Shown here: positions 17,226-26,959 of the stretch, piece after piece
Layout: every line of letters starts with the position of its first letter
How positions within the stretch are numbered: position 1 is the first letter of the stretch
Assembly: GCA_947169155.1 (NCBI GenBank)
Contig: CAMVON010000001.1
Location: 289,048-353,047 of the forward strand
Origin: an uncultured Clostridiaceae bacterium
GTDB taxonomy: Bacteria > Bacillota > Clostridia > TANB77 > CAG-465
Length of the DNA stretch: 64,000 bases
Direction of reading: 5' to 3'
Position numbers and translations under genes: made by a program
Notes under the pieces: generated by a model
Databases searched by the model: none
Told to the model about the DNA's origin: nothing
Seen by the model: only the letters and a program-made list of their open reading frames with translations

Positions 17226-19115
17226 CTATTGATGAGTCTTGTAATACTCTAGTATTAAACTTGCGTCATTTGCATCAATTAAATCATTGTTGTCCATATC
17301 TCCTATTGCAATATCTTCTGCTGTTGCATTTTGTGCTTTATATAGTTCTAGTGCAACAGATGCATCATTTGCGTCTACTACACCATTTCTATCTAAGTCT
17401 CCTTGGGTATATGCACCTTTTTCATTCCATTTTGCATATATTGTAGTATTTTCTGTAATTGGATTGTTAAAGTTAAATGGTGTTTTAAATGTTGTATCTG
17501 TATACCAACCGCCAAATACTAAATCTGAGCCTTTTTGAGGATCTGTGCTTGGTTTTGTTGCTTTCTTTCCTTCAAGTACTAGTTGATTTTCTGGTACTGG
17601 AGCTCCTCCATATGTTTCAAATGTTACAGTATATTTTGTACCACCTGGTAGTGTTATTAATGCTTCATAGTATTCAGTTTCTCCATCAAGTGGACTTATA
17701 GTTTTAGTTGCAACATTACCATTAAATTTAACTACTAAATCTTGTCCTTCAGTATAATTATCTTTATCTATATTATAGTTGAAGAGAACTCTATATGTTT
17801 CTCCTGCTGCAAATCTTTCACCATCTTCATATGTAAATTCATCTCCTAAATTAACATATGATGGAATAATAATTGCATTTCCTGTAATTCCGTAATATTG
17901 TTTATCTTGTAAATTTATCCATAATGTTTTTGCTATTCTTCCAACAGCTAAATCTTCTAGTTGTATATCTATTTCATTTACTTCTGTTTTTGTTTGATTA
18001 ATTACTGTTGCAGGAATACGTACATCTACGCAACGCCATGATGTGTTATAGTTTGTGACGATAGCGTCATCTCTTTTTTCTCCATTTATCCATACTTCAA
18101 TTTGATCTAAGTGATCTTTATCAAAATCATAATCTGGATTATCAATATTCAATCCATATTGCTTTGCATATACTTCAATAGTTACTATTGTTTCATATCC
18201 TGCGAGTAACTTATCTTCATAAACGCCATGATCTTCTTGAGAAATCCATACGTTGTTATTTCCTATTGAATAATTTGCATTTTCAGGGAAAGTATATTGC
18301 TTAATTTGATCTTTAGCATCAAATCCAGTCATTGAATTATTTAATTCTAGGTTCAAATTATTAAACTCTATTTTGTTGATATATTGAGTTTCAACTTTAG
18401 GTCTCCATCCAGCATATATAGTTGTATCTTTCATAATTTTATTGTTTTCAAAATAAAAATATTCTGTACATTCTGGATCTGTATACCAACCAGTAAATAC
18501 TTCGTTTTCTTTAGTTGGTTTTCCTGGTCTTGATACATAATATCCTTCAGCTACTTGTTGACTTTCAACAGAGCTTCCGCCTTGAGTATTAAATGAAACT
18601 GTATGTTTTGGTCCTGTATATTCCACTACTGTTGCAGGAACACGTACATCTACGCAACGCCATGATGTGTTATAGTTTGTGACAATAGCGTCATTTCTTT
18701 TTTCTCCATTTATCCATACTTCAATTTGATTTAAGTGGTCTTCGTCAAAATCATAATCTGGATTTTCAACATTCATTCCATATTCTTTTGCAAATACTTC
18801 AATATTTACTGTTGTTTCAAGTCCAGCAACTAATTTATCTTCATAAACACCATGACCTTCTTGATAAATCCATACATTGTCATTTCCTCTTGAATAGCCT
18901 GTATTTTCAGGAAAAGTATATTCTTTTACTTGAATTTTTGCATCTGTTCCTCTCATTGCATCATTAAAAGTTAAATCAATATTGTTTATCTCTATTTTTG
19001 TAATGTTAGTAGGTTCTTTTGCTAATACTTTTATCATACTAAAAGGTATTAAATTAAGAATCATTACTACTACAATTAACATACTAAAAATAGCTTTTAA
19101 TTTAATATTTTTCAT
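17226..19115 (-). CDS. Secreted protein with duplicated module, two InlB-type repeats and dockerin
   Basis: 629 residues, signal peptide about 1-32. The order is module A (about 37-165), InlB B-repeat 1 (about 170-240, VSFNTQGGS to GWYTDPEC), module A again (about 242-370), another domain, InlB B-repeat 2 (about 495-565, VTFETYGGAP to GGWYTD), and dockerin (about 570-629, ending KTHQ). The two module A copies are near-identical over long stretches (IEVWINGEKR, AIVTNYNTSWRCVDVR). The same motif, weaker, appears in the 359-aa protein (VKVNGVVRDDIIV, STWNC), so module A is a shared unnamed domain. First gene of a two-gene operon. Role inferred: modular surface rod. Confidence 0.88.
   Translation of the reverse strand: MKNIKLKAIFSMLIVVVMILNLIPFSMIKVLAKEPTNITKIEINNIDLTFNDAMRGTDAKIQVKEYTFPENTGYSRGNDNVWIYQEGHGVYEDKLVAGLETTVNIEVFAKEYGMNVENPDYDFDEDHLNQIEVWINGEKRNDAIVTNYNTSWRCVDVRVPATVVEYTGPKHTVSFNTQGGSSVESQQVAEGYYVSRPGKPTKENEVFTGWYTDPECTEYFYFENNKIMKDTTIYAGWRPKVETQYINKIEFNNLNLELNNSMTGFDAKDQIKQYTFPENANYSIGNNNVWISQEDHGVYEDKLLAGYETIVTIEVYAKQYGLNIDNPDYDFDKDHLDQIEVWINGEKRDDAIVTNYNTSWRCVDVRIPATVINQTKTEVNEIDIQLEDLAVGRIAKTLWINLQDKQYYGITGNAIIIPSYVNLGDEFTYEDGERFAAGETYRVLFNYNIDKDNYTEGQDLVVKFNGNVATKTISPLDGETEYYEALITLPGGTKYTVTFETYGGAPVPENQLVLEGKKATKPSTDPQKGSDLVFGGWYTDTTFKTPFNFNNPITENTTIYAKWNEKGAYTQGDLDRNGVVDANDASVALELYKAQNATAEDIAIGDMDNNDLIDANDASLILEYYKTHQ
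18005..18389 (-). repeat. Intragenic tandem module, copy 2
   Basis: Codes for about residues 242-370 of the 629-aa dockerin protein. Partner copy at 18620-19004. The end of the module (18010-18060 versus 18630-18680) is almost identical at DNA level, for example CATCTACGCAACGCCATGAT in both, which indicates a recent duplication or gene conversion. Confidence 0.8.
18620..19004 (-). repeat. Intragenic tandem module, copy 1
   Basis: Codes for about residues 37-165 of the same protein. By eye roughly three quarters of residues match copy 2. Confidence 0.8.
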
Positions 19116-19146
19116 ACATTAAACCTCCGTTTTCCTTGTTAATTTA

Positions 19147-19175
19147 ATGATATTATATATTAAAAAAATATTCAA
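19147..19175 (-). promoter_or_regulatory. Promoter of the two-gene dockerin operon
   Basis: Minus strand TTGAAT (19170-19175), 17-bp spacer, TATCAT (19147-19152). Confidence 0.62.
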
Positions 19176-19194
19176 TAAACATATATTTGTTTTA

Positions 19195-19228
19195 TTAAAA
19201 AAATAAAGAGGTTTTTGGCCTCTTTATT
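19195..19228 (-). terminator. Intrinsic terminator of the four-gene dockerin operon
   Basis: Stem AATAAAGAGG (19202-19211) / CCTCTTTATT (19219-19228) followed by a T-rich stretch on the minus strand. AAAGAGG family. Confidence 0.85.
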
Positions 19229-19250
19229 CTTTCTTTTTTATCTATCAATT

Positions 19251-20918
19251 CTATTGATGAGTTTTAAAGTATTCTAATATTAAACTTGCATCGTTTGCAT
19301 CTAATAAATTATTGTTATCCATATCACCTATAGCAATATCTTCTGCTGTTGCATTTTGTGCTTTATATAGTTCTAGTGCAACGGATGCATCGTTTGCATC
19401 TACCACATTATTTCTGTCTAGGTCACCTTTTAAAACTTGAATACTTATATCAACATTTGCTGAAGTATTAACTACTTTTATTATTGTTCTATTTACTGGA
19501 AATGTATCTATTTGAACTATTCTGCCGTATTTTATAATATAACCGGTGCTATTATTGTTTACTTTATCTGCTATAAAGTATGACGTTGTTGGATATATAG
19601 TTGAATCATTAAATGCATATCTATATTCTTCGGGAAAAGATACTGGTGTATAATATGGATCTTCTATTTCTTTTTCTTGTTCATATGCATCCCATTCTTC
19701 TTTTCTCAAATTCCATGCACTTAGATTTTCAGCTTCAACAGATGCTTCATCTGCTACTTCTGTTGCACTTGCTAAAGCTAGATTATTAAACTCTGTTTGG
19801 TTATATAGTATATTATTTGATGTATCTATAACATGTCCTGTGTAATTATTTGCCGCAACTATTCCAGCGTCAGTATATGTTTCATTAACATTTAAAGAGC
19901 TGTTATTACTTACTGCAACTTGACCCGCAGTTGTTGGTAATATAGTAGAATACTCTTCTGGTAATATTTTTCTAATTTCTGTCAATGTTTCTTCATTAAC
20001 CTCTTTATCTGTGTATAAGTATTTAGCTTGTGAGGTTCCATCTACAGAAACATTTCCGACATATAGTGTTACATCATTTGATGTAATATCATATGCGTTA
20101 TAGATGTTTTCGTTTTTATATGGATATTTTTCTGTTCCTAAAAGGTCTGTTACATTTGCAGACGTACTAATAATTCTTACTACGGTTCTATCTACATCTA
20201 CTAAAGAGGATTTATATAAACGACCATTATACATTACGTATTTATAGTAGTCTTCACCTGCTCTAGTTATTTTATCTGCAATTATGTACTCCCCATATTC
20301 ACCAGTTAATGAACTTAAATCATTGTTTGTTATAACTGGTGGCTCATATGATTCTACGTCTGTATAGTCTAACCCTTCATTTCCAGGTATTGCTTCCCAT
20401 TCTGCTTTTCTTTGATTATATGCTAAGTCGTAATCTGACATTGCTGCTTGCTCTGCAGCAACTATTTGTTGAGAATTTCCTACATATTCATTATATTTAG
20501 TCTCATTATACAATTTTATATCTGAAGTGTCGGTGACATTTCCTGTAAATACATTATTTGCTGCATAACTTGCATTATAATATATCCAACTCATTGTTAT
20601 TGAACTATCCGTACATACTTTTACTTTTCCGGCTGTTGTTGGCATTAAATTCGCATATTCTTCTGTTAATATTCCACTATTTCTAATGTAATTTAAAGCA
20701 TATTCATTTATTTCTTTGTCAGAGTATAGATATTTAAATTGTGAGACACCTTCTTTTGATACTTCTCCAACGTATAAAGTAACAATTGGGCTGTTTACCG
20801 TTATTATGTGTTGTGTAAATGCTCTCTCTGTTTCGCCTTCAGCACTTACCTTTGTAGGCACAACCATTGTAATTATAATTGAAAATACTAAAACTAAAGA
20901 TAAATATTTTTTCTTCAT
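19251..20918 (-). CDS. Secreted dockerin protein with two copies of a YVGEV module
   Basis: 555 residues, signal peptide about 1-26. Two copies of an unnamed module of about 220 residues: copy 1 opens VTLYVGEVSKEGVSQFKYLY, copy 2 opens VTLYVGNVSVDGTSQAKYLY. Each continues with a conserved run (LPTTAGQVAV or similar), a Trp/Glu-rich helix (NQRKAEWEA, NLRKEEWDA), a YFIADK-type strand and a closing strand (NRTIIKVVNTSANV). The dockerin follows at about 497-555, ending KTHQ. Last gene of a four-gene operon whose members all carry the same module in one or two copies, evidently by duplication. No catalytic motif is visible and the function of the module is unknown. Confidence 0.87.
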   Translation of the reverse strand: MKKKYLSLVLVFSIIITMVVPTKVSAEGETERAFTQHIITVNSPIVTLYVGEVSKEGVSQFKYLYSDKEINEYALNYIRNSGILTEEYANLMPTTAGKVKVCTDSSITMSWIYYNASYAANNVFTGNVTDTSDIKLYNETKYNEYVGNSQQIVAAEQAAMSDYDLAYNQRKAEWEAIPGNEGLDYTDVESYEPPVITNNDLSSLTGEYGEYIIADKITRAGEDYYKYVMYNGRLYKSSLVDVDRTVVRIISTSANVTDLLGTEKYPYKNENIYNAYDITSNDVTLYVGNVSVDGTSQAKYLYTDKEVNEETLTEIRKILPEEYSTILPTTAGQVAVSNNSSLNVNETYTDAGIVAANNYTGHVIDTSNNILYNQTEFNNLALASATEVADEASVEAENLSAWNLRKEEWDAYEQEKEIEDPYYTPVSFPEEYRYAFNDSTIYPTTSYFIADKVNNNSTGYIIKYGRIVQIDTFPVNRTIIKVVNTSANVDISIQVLKGDLDRNNVVDANDASVALELYKAQNATAEDIAIGDMDNNNLLDANDASLILEYFKTHQ

Positions 20919-20932
20919 ATTTTTTCTCCTTT

Positions 20933-21775
20933 TTATTGATGTGTTTTAAAGTATTCTAATATTAAACTTGCATCATTTGCATCTAATAAATTATTGTTAT
21001 CCATATCACCTATAGCAATATCTTCTGTTGTTGCATTTTGTGCTTTATATAGTTCTAGAACAACTGATGCGTCATTTGCGTCTACTACATTGTTTCCATC
21101 AAGGTCACCCTTTGATATTTCTGTATCTGTTGTAATATTTACTGATGTATAAATTATGGTTGTTGCTTCCAAATTGAAAGTTATAGTAATAACTTTTGTT
21201 GGAACACCTTCAATAGAAACTATTTCAGAATCTGATGCAACAGACAGTGTAGATAAAACTCTTTTGCTAAAATCAATTGGATTGTCAACTTCACCTTGAT
21301 AAGATGAATAAGATGTATCTATATTATTTTTATAAGTTGTATTATTATCATATAAATTACCATTTGTTTCAGTTCCTATTGTTCCAGTATAAAACTGATT
21401 TGCTACATAATTAGCACTAGTCCAACTATTATTCATATCAGATTGATGAGAAGAACTAACTGCTAATCCATTATTATCTGTTTTTTCATCTAATGTAGGA
21501 ACTAAATCAGCAAAAGTTGTTCCATTTAATGAAGTTTTCAAATTTTCAAAAACAGTCTGTTGATTAGATATATCAGACGAATACAGCCATTGCATTTGTG
21601 ATGAACCATCTACAAATATTTCTCCAGCATATACAGTTGATTCTTTTTGTAATTCATCAGTTTTAACAATAGAAGTTCTTGTTTGACCTATTTGACCTGC
21701 ACTGTACATTGTTGGAATAAACAATGTCATTAACATGGAAAATACTATTATTAAAGATAAATATTTTTTCTTCAT
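20933..21775 (-). CDS. Secreted dockerin protein, short YVGEV-type module
   Basis: 280 residues. The signal peptide (MKKKYLSLIIVFSMLMTLF) is almost the same as in the next two genes of the operon. One shortened copy of the shared module opens STVYAGEIFVDGSSQMQWLY; it lacks the long Trp/Glu helix region of the 555- and 422-aa proteins and closes with ATTIIYTSVNI. The dockerin is at about 222-280 (DGNNVVDANDASVVLE, then DNNNLLDANDASLILE), ending YFKTHQ. It lies 14 bp upstream of the 555-aa gene and 11 bp downstream of the 298-aa gene. Function unknown; probably attaches to the cohesin anchor. Confidence 0.86.
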   Translation of the reverse strand: MKKKYLSLIIVFSMLMTLFIPTMYSAGQIGQTRTSIVKTDELQKESTVYAGEIFVDGSSQMQWLYSSDISNQQTVFENLKTSLNGTTFADLVPTLDEKTDNNGLAVSSSHQSDMNNSWTSANYVANQFYTGTIGTETNGNLYDNNTTYKNNIDTSYSSYQGEVDNPIDFSKRVLSTLSVASDSEIVSIEGVPTKVITITFNLEATTIIYTSVNITTDTEISKGDLDGNNVVDANDASVVLELYKAQNATTEDIAIGDMDNNNLLDANDASLILEYFKTHQ

Positions 21776-21786
21776 ATTATCCTCCT

Positions 21787-22683
21787 TTATTGATGAGTTT
21801 TATAATACTCAAGTATTAAACTTGCGTCATTTGCGTCAATTAAATTATTGTTGTCCATATCTCCTATTGAAATGTCTTCTGCTGTTGCATTTTGTGCTTT
21901 ATATAGCTCAAGTACAACTGATGCATCGTTTGCATCAACTACATTATTTCTATCTAAATCTCCTTTTAACACTTGATTATTTTCTCCAATATTTACTGAT
22001 GTATATATTACTGTTGTAGCTTCAGATAAATATATTAAATTTACATCATGAACTTCAATAAGTTGCCCATCTATTACTGTAAAAGAAACTGAATCTGTTG
22101 TTTGTGTTCCTAGGTGCGATACTATAACATCATCTTCTTCAATTGGCTCGTCTAGTACTTCAAGTCTAGGTTGATTAAGTGCATCTAAAGTACTTTTAAA
22201 TTCATCATTTACTTCATACATATTGCTATTTACCACTTCGTTTAGATTTTCATCGCCATATATTTGATTTACAACACTGCATGCATTTTTCCAATCTGCT
22301 TTTAAAGAAGTAAGATCTACTCCTTCAAGAGATGTTGTAGATAATTCTTTTAATCCTTTTTCTGTTTGCTCTTCTACAATTGCTGGAACTAGGTTACTAA
22401 AATCTGTTGGAAGTGCTATTCTTAGTCTATCAAAAAGCACTGATGCACGAGTAACGTCTGTTGAATAAAGATATCTTAAGACTGTTACTCCATCTTTTTT
22501 TACTTCACCAGCATAAATTGTTGATCTATGCTCGCTTCCTTGATAAATTAAGCTTTCAGAAGTTGTTGTATTAACTATTTTATTACCTTGTCTAATTGTT
22601 GTTACAGCATTAGTTGCTGTAGGCATAAATATAGTCATTAATAGTGAGAATACTATTATTAAAGATAGATATTTTTTCTTCAT
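21787..22683 (-). CDS. Secreted dockerin protein, short YVGEV-type module
   Basis: 298 residues. Signal peptide MKKKYLSLIIVFSLLMTIF. One shortened module (STIYAGEVKKDGVTVLRYLY, then a segment around CSVVNQIYGDEN, closing with ATTVIYTSVNI). It is the closest relative of the 280-aa neighbour: same length class, same signal peptide and same closing strand. The dockerin is at about 240-298, ending YYKTHQ. It lies 12 bp downstream of the 422-aa gene. The pair looks like a tandem duplication, and retention of both suggests divergent binding targets (inference). Confidence 0.86.
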   Translation of the reverse strand: MKKKYLSLIIVFSLLMTIFMPTATNAVTTIRQGNKIVNTTTSESLIYQGSEHRSTIYAGEVKKDGVTVLRYLYSTDVTRASVLFDRLRIALPTDFSNLVPAIVEEQTEKGLKELSTTSLEGVDLTSLKADWKNACSVVNQIYGDENLNEVVNSNMYEVNDEFKSTLDALNQPRLEVLDEPIEEDDVIVSHLGTQTTDSVSFTVIDGQLIEVHDVNLIYLSEATTVIYTSVNIGENNQVLKGDLDRNNVVDANDASVVLELYKAQNATAEDISIGDMDNNNLIDANDASLILEYYKTHQ

Positions 22684-22694
22684 ATTATCCTCCT

Positions 22695-23963
22695 TTATTG
22701 ATGAGTTTTATAATATTCAAGTATTAAACTTGCATCATTTGCATCAATTAAATTGTTTTGATCCATATCTCCAATTAAGATATCTTCTTGAGTTGCACTT
22801 TGTGCTTTATATAGTTCTAGTGCGACTGATGCATCGTTTGCATCTACAACGTTATTTTTATCTAAATCTCCTTTTAGGACTTGAGATTCATTTTCTACAT
22901 TTGCAGATGTATTTACTATTTTAACTATAGTTCTATTTATTGGGTAATTATCTACTTGAGTCATTACACCATTTCTTATAATATACCCTGTGTATTTTTC
23001 ACCAATATCATCTGCTATAAAGTATGATGTTAAAGGATAAGTTGTTGAATCATTAAATGCTTTTACATATTCTTCTGGGAATTCTAATGGAAAATACTCT
23101 TCACCATATGACTCTGCTTGTTCAACTTTTTCTTGTTCGTCTGCATCCCATTGTACCTTTCTTATATTCCAGCCTTTTAAATTCATATCTTCTATTCTAT
23201 TTTCATCTACTAATTCACTTTGAGTTTTACCTACTAAACCTAAAAATATTACTTGATTATATATTTTGTTATTTGATGTGTTTGTAACAGTTCCTTCAAA
23301 ATATCTATTTGCAACAACTCTTGCATCAAAGAAAGACTCATCTACTGTTATTGAATTATCATTACATACTGCAAATTCTCCTTCTGTTGTTGGAAGTAAA
23401 GCTGCATAATCTTCTGGTAATATTTTTCTTATTTCTTCTAGTGTTTCTGTATTAACACTACTATCTGAGAACATATATTTTAGTCTAGATATTCCGTTTT
23501 CTGTTACGTTTCCTATATATATTGTTACTGTGTTTGAAGATATATTATATGAATTAATTATGTTTACGTTTTGAATAGGATATTTTGCTGTACCATTAGG
23601 TATTACTATTACTTGTGTATAGCAAATATCATAATATAGATGTCTTATTCCATCAATTGTTTCTTCTCTTCTAAACTTAAATGTTAATCCATCTTCTGCT
23701 TTAGGATATTTGTATATTCCGTCAAATTCTCCATAAAAAGTAAGCCAGTCGGCATTATATTCTGCACCTTCACTTACGTTATGTTTTTTACTATTAACAT
23801 ATTCAAGTAAATCTGTGTCTGCAGGTACAATTTCAAATTCTGTTTTACTTACATACCAATTATAATGATTTACTCTATTGCCTGCTGCCTTAACGCTTAC
23901 AAATGGTGAAAACATCATTGTTAGCATAAGAACAAATACAATTCCAACTATTATCTTTTTCAT
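22695..23963 (-). CDS. Secreted dockerin protein with one full YVGEV module; operon head
   Basis: 422 residues, signal peptide about 1-26 (ends VKAA). Residues about 30-135 are an N-terminal domain absent from the other three operon members (NWYVSKTEFEIVPADTD, RHLYYDICYTQVIV). One full-length YVGEV-type module follows (VTIYIGNVTENGISRLKYMF, LPEDYAALLPTTEGE, NIRKVQWDADEQEK, TSYFIADDIGEKYTGYI, closing NRTIVKIVNTSANV), then the dockerin at about 364-422, ending KTHQ. First gene of the operon, with promoter TTGTAT, 17 bp, TAATAT. The four genes give five module copies in total. Confidence 0.87.
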   Translation of the reverse strand: MKKIIVGIVFVLMLTMMFSPFVSVKAAGNRVNHYNWYVSKTEFEIVPADTDLLEYVNSKKHNVSEGAEYNADWLTFYGEFDGIYKYPKAEDGLTFKFRREETIDGIRHLYYDICYTQVIVIPNGTAKYPIQNVNIINSYNISSNTVTIYIGNVTENGISRLKYMFSDSSVNTETLEEIRKILPEDYAALLPTTEGEFAVCNDNSITVDESFFDARVVANRYFEGTVTNTSNNKIYNQVIFLGLVGKTQSELVDENRIEDMNLKGWNIRKVQWDADEQEKVEQAESYGEEYFPLEFPEEYVKAFNDSTTYPLTSYFIADDIGEKYTGYIIRNGVMTQVDNYPINRTIVKIVNTSANVENESQVLKGDLDKNNVVDANDASVALELYKAQSATQEDILIGDMDQNNLIDANDASLILEYYKTHQ

Positions 23964-23994
23964 ATATCTTTTCTCCTTTATAATTTACATTATA

Positions 23995-24023
23995 ATATTA
24001 TCATTAATTAATAAAATATACAA
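23995..24023 (-). promoter_or_regulatory. Promoter of the four-gene dockerin operon
   Basis: Minus strand TTGTAT (24018-24023), 17-bp spacer ending AATGA, TAATAT (23995-24000). Upstream lies GTCAATTGACA, similar to the region above the 898-aa gene promoter (GTCAATTAGTCAAATGACA). Confidence 0.62.
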
Positions 24024-24063
24024 TTAAATTGTCATATGTGTCAATTGACTGATTAGAAATTTG

Positions 24064-24098
24064 TATAAAAAATAAAGAGGTTATTAGCCTCTTTATTT
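24064..24098 (-). terminator. Intrinsic terminator after the 898-aa dockerin gene
   Basis: Eleven-base-pair stem AAATAAAGAGG (24070-24080) / CCTCTTTATTT (24088-24098). Arms and loop are the same as in the terminator at 26910-26938. Confidence 0.87.
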
Positions 24099-24110
24099 AT
24101 CAATCTTTAT

Positions 24111-26807
24111 TTATTGATGAGTTTTAAAATATTCTAGTATTAAACTTGCATCATTTGCATCAATTAAATCATTTTCGTCCATATCTCCAATTGTTACATC
24201 TTCTGCTGTAGCACTTTGAGCCTTATATAATTCTAGTGCAACAGATGCATCGTTTGCATCAACTACACCATTTCTATCTAAATCTCCTTTTTTGTATTGT
24301 GATGGACTTTCTTGTTCAAATACTGGAGTTAAGTATGGATATCCACTTGGTGTAAATGTATATGTTGCTTTATTTGATACAATTTCATCTAATACCCAAG
24401 TATTACCATTTTCTTCGTGAGTTTTATACCATCCTTTAAATACATAACCTGCTGCAGGTTTAGCAGTTAGTTTCATTGTATTTCCTTCTGGAACAGCAAA
24501 GAATCCTGAAGATGTTAAATCTTTATTTTGCTTTCCAAGTTCTTCTTGGTCTTCTGTATTATATTGTACTTGATAGCTTCCACCACCATTCATAAATACT
24601 GTGTGAACTACAACTGTAGGATCTACTGGTTCAGTTGGTTCAAATCTTGCACATACATATCTTAATGGTTCTGAGTCTCCTGGAACTACTGTTACAGCTG
24701 GTGAATATGTAAAACTAGAGTCTGTTGAGATTGCCTCTCCTTGATATGGAAGATGATGTTCATCTTCTGGATCTGAATTTGGAGCCCATTGTATATCTAC
24801 ATGGTACCATCCTACAAATTCGTATCCTGGATTTGGTCTTGCACTTACAGTAATTGAATCTCCTTTATACAATTGTACTACTTCGCCACCATCCATCCAG
24901 TTTGCTGGATCTTTTGCGTTTATATCATATATATTTGGTTCACTTGGTGTGTAATCTACAGATATTTGTCCACCATCATTTTTCCATATTTGTATTTGGT
25001 CTGCTTGTCTTTGCTCAGGTTCTTGACCAGCATAAACTTTTGCAATAACCATAGTATTTGTAGCTCCATATATTGGGAATACTTCTGCTGGTTCATTATT
25101 ATTAATTGAAATACTAATATTATTATCTAGTTTATATCCGTCTTTTGCTTCAAATTCTATCAATGCATAATATGCCTTACCATCTTCAAATGTTCCTTCA
25201 AAGATTTGGCCAAATTCATCTCCTGCTGTAGCATATGTTCCTTTAACCCATTCAGTATGTGTTACAAGAATTTGTTCATCTGATTGAGTAGTAACAACAG
25301 GATGAATAGTTCCTTCTACAGCCCCATATCCACCATAATCTACATTAATTGCTTCATTAGTTGCTCCAACTTCTGGTTTTTGTAATGTTAAATGTACATT
25401 ATATATTGGTGTTAAATCTGCATATGGATCATATTTCCACATATACATTATATATGTGTTTGAGTTTACTAGGAAGCTTTGTCCAATTTCATATTTTTGT
25501 CCATCTACTAGATAACCATCAAAAACTTGTCCTTGAGGAGGTGTAATTAAGTCTGTTGATGGATTCATTACATACATTTGAGTACCTCTTGGAACCTCAA
25601 TAGAACTATAGTAACTCTCACTTGGTGTACCACCATTTGCATCATATGTTATTGTTACATTTTCTTGAGCACTACTAAAATCTACATCGTTGATATATGC
25701 AAAGATAAGGCTTTCTGCTGTAACAGGGTCAATTTCTACTCTATCTACGTCCATTACATACCATGTTCCTTCTGGTATTCCATCACCTTGTAATAATACC
25801 TCTACATTTTCGTCCACATCCATTGATACAGCAATTTCTACCATGTATCTATAATGTCCATCACTAATAGGTTCACCTGGTGCAATTTCCCATCTATTAT
25901 CATTTTTATTGTACATTTCCCAATGTGTGCCTTCAGGTAGTACTCTTGTATTACCATTTGCTCCAGTTGCAATCCAACGTGGTAGATTTTGTCCTTGAGC
26001 TGGCTTTTGGTCGTATCCTTCTATATTTACTACTATTTCATTATCAACTGGCGAATAAGGATCTTCTCCTGTTTCGTTTACACCAATTTCTATAACTGCA
26101 TCTGAGTGGTAATATTTATTTTCTCCGTCTATATTTATTGTGCCATCAAAAGTTATCCATTCGTTTTGTGAATATTCTTCTGTTGTAAATGCTCCACTAA
26201 TTGGCTTTACTTTATATGTAAAAGATTGTCCCGGTTCCATAGCATTTAAAGCATCACTATTATCATAAACTATATCTAATTTTGTTTCATCATATACAAA
26301 ACTAATATTTTTTATAGTTAAGTTACCTCTATTTGTTATAGTAACTGTTTTATATTCTAAATTATAATCTGGAGTATTCCATCCAAAATTTGTCCAAAAA
26401 GGATCTGCTTCAAGTCTTGCAGACTTTCCATCTGCTCTTGATATTTGTGCTCTTAAGCATATATCTTCTTGTCCCATGACAAAAGAATATGTTGTATTTG
26501 TTGATACAATTTCATTTTCATTGTTAAACCAACCATCAAAAACGTAATTTGGTAATACAGTATATTCTACAGTAACGTTTGATCCTACATCAATCATGTC
26601 CCAGAATGAGCCGGTAATGGTATTTCCATCAACTGTAACTTTTAGTTCATCTCCAGTAAACATAGCTAGTCCTGATTCATCTGAGTGAAAAACTTCAAGA
26701 GCTGCTTTACCATTTTCAATTAAATCTGCATTAGCAATTGTTGGAGCACAAATATTTAATACTAATGCAATAATAGCTAGTAAAGCTAAACTTTTATATT
26801 TTTTCAT
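24111..26807 (-). CDS. Large secreted multi-repeat dockerin protein
   Basis: 898 residues, the longest in the main cluster. Signal peptide about 1-26 (ends ANA). Several InlB-type or 'bacterial repeat' units with the pattern GYxFxGWY: NYVFDGWF (about 90), an ITYDANGGT unit (about 385-455), NPGYEFVGWYH and AAGYVFKGWYK (about 690-835). A segment around residue 150 resembles an Ig-like fold of DUF/CARDB style (NLTIKNISFVYDETKLDIVYDN). Another resembles the N-terminal module of the 418-aa protein (LTLQKPEVGA). The dockerin is at about 840-898, ending KTHQ. It has its own promoter and terminator. Repeat-rich proteins of this kind are usually adhesins or surface spacers. Confidence 0.88.
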   Translation of the reverse strand: MKKYKSLALLAIIALVLNICAPTIANADLIENGKAALEVFHSDESGLAMFTGDELKVTVDGNTITGSFWDMIDVGSNVTVEYTVLPNYVFDGWFNNENEIVSTNTTYSFVMGQEDICLRAQISRADGKSARLEADPFWTNFGWNTPDYNLEYKTVTITNRGNLTIKNISFVYDETKLDIVYDNSDALNAMEPGQSFTYKVKPISGAFTTEEYSQNEWITFDGTINIDGENKYYHSDAVIEIGVNETGEDPYSPVDNEIVVNIEGYDQKPAQGQNLPRWIATGANGNTRVLPEGTHWEMYNKNDNRWEIAPGEPISDGHYRYMVEIAVSMDVDENVEVLLQGDGIPEGTWYVMDVDRVEIDPVTAESLIFAYINDVDFSSAQENVTITYDANGGTPSESYYSSIEVPRGTQMYVMNPSTDLITPPQGQVFDGYLVDGQKYEIGQSFLVNSNTYIMYMWKYDPYADLTPIYNVHLTLQKPEVGATNEAINVDYGGYGAVEGTIHPVVTTQSDEQILVTHTEWVKGTYATAGDEFGQIFEGTFEDGKAYYALIEFEAKDGYKLDNNISISINNNEPAEVFPIYGATNTMVIAKVYAGQEPEQRQADQIQIWKNDGGQISVDYTPSEPNIYDINAKDPANWMDGGEVVQLYKGDSITVSARPNPGYEFVGWYHVDIQWAPNSDPEDEHHLPYQGEAISTDSSFTYSPAVTVVPGDSEPLRYVCARFEPTEPVDPTVVVHTVFMNGGGSYQVQYNTEDQEELGKQNKDLTSSGFFAVPEGNTMKLTAKPAAGYVFKGWYKTHEENGNTWVLDEIVSNKATYTFTPSGYPYLTPVFEQESPSQYKKGDLDRNGVVDANDASVALELYKAQSATAEDVTIGDMDENDLIDANDASLILEYFKTHQ

Positions 26808-26839
26808 ACAATAATCCCTCCTATATTCTTACATAATAA

Positions 26840-26868
26840 ATGATATCATTTAAATTATAAATATACAA
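26840..26868 (-). promoter_or_regulatory. Promoter of the 898-aa dockerin gene
   Basis: Minus strand TTGTAT (26863-26868), 17-bp spacer ending AATGA, TATCAT (26840-26845). Nearly the same layout as the promoter at 23995-24023. Confidence 0.62.
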
Positions 26869-26903
26869 CGATATTTCCGTTTTTGTCATTTGACTAATTG
26901 ACA

Positions 26904-26938
26904 ACAAAAAAATAAAGAGGTTATTAGCCTCTTTATTT
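26904..26938 (-). terminator. Intrinsic terminator after the 359-aa dockerin gene
   Basis: Stem AAATAAAGAGG (26910-26920) / CCTCTTTATTT (26928-26938), then TTTTTGTTG on the minus strand. AAAGAGG family. Confidence 0.87.
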
Positions 26939-26959
26939 AATGTTGTTATAATTTTTTCT

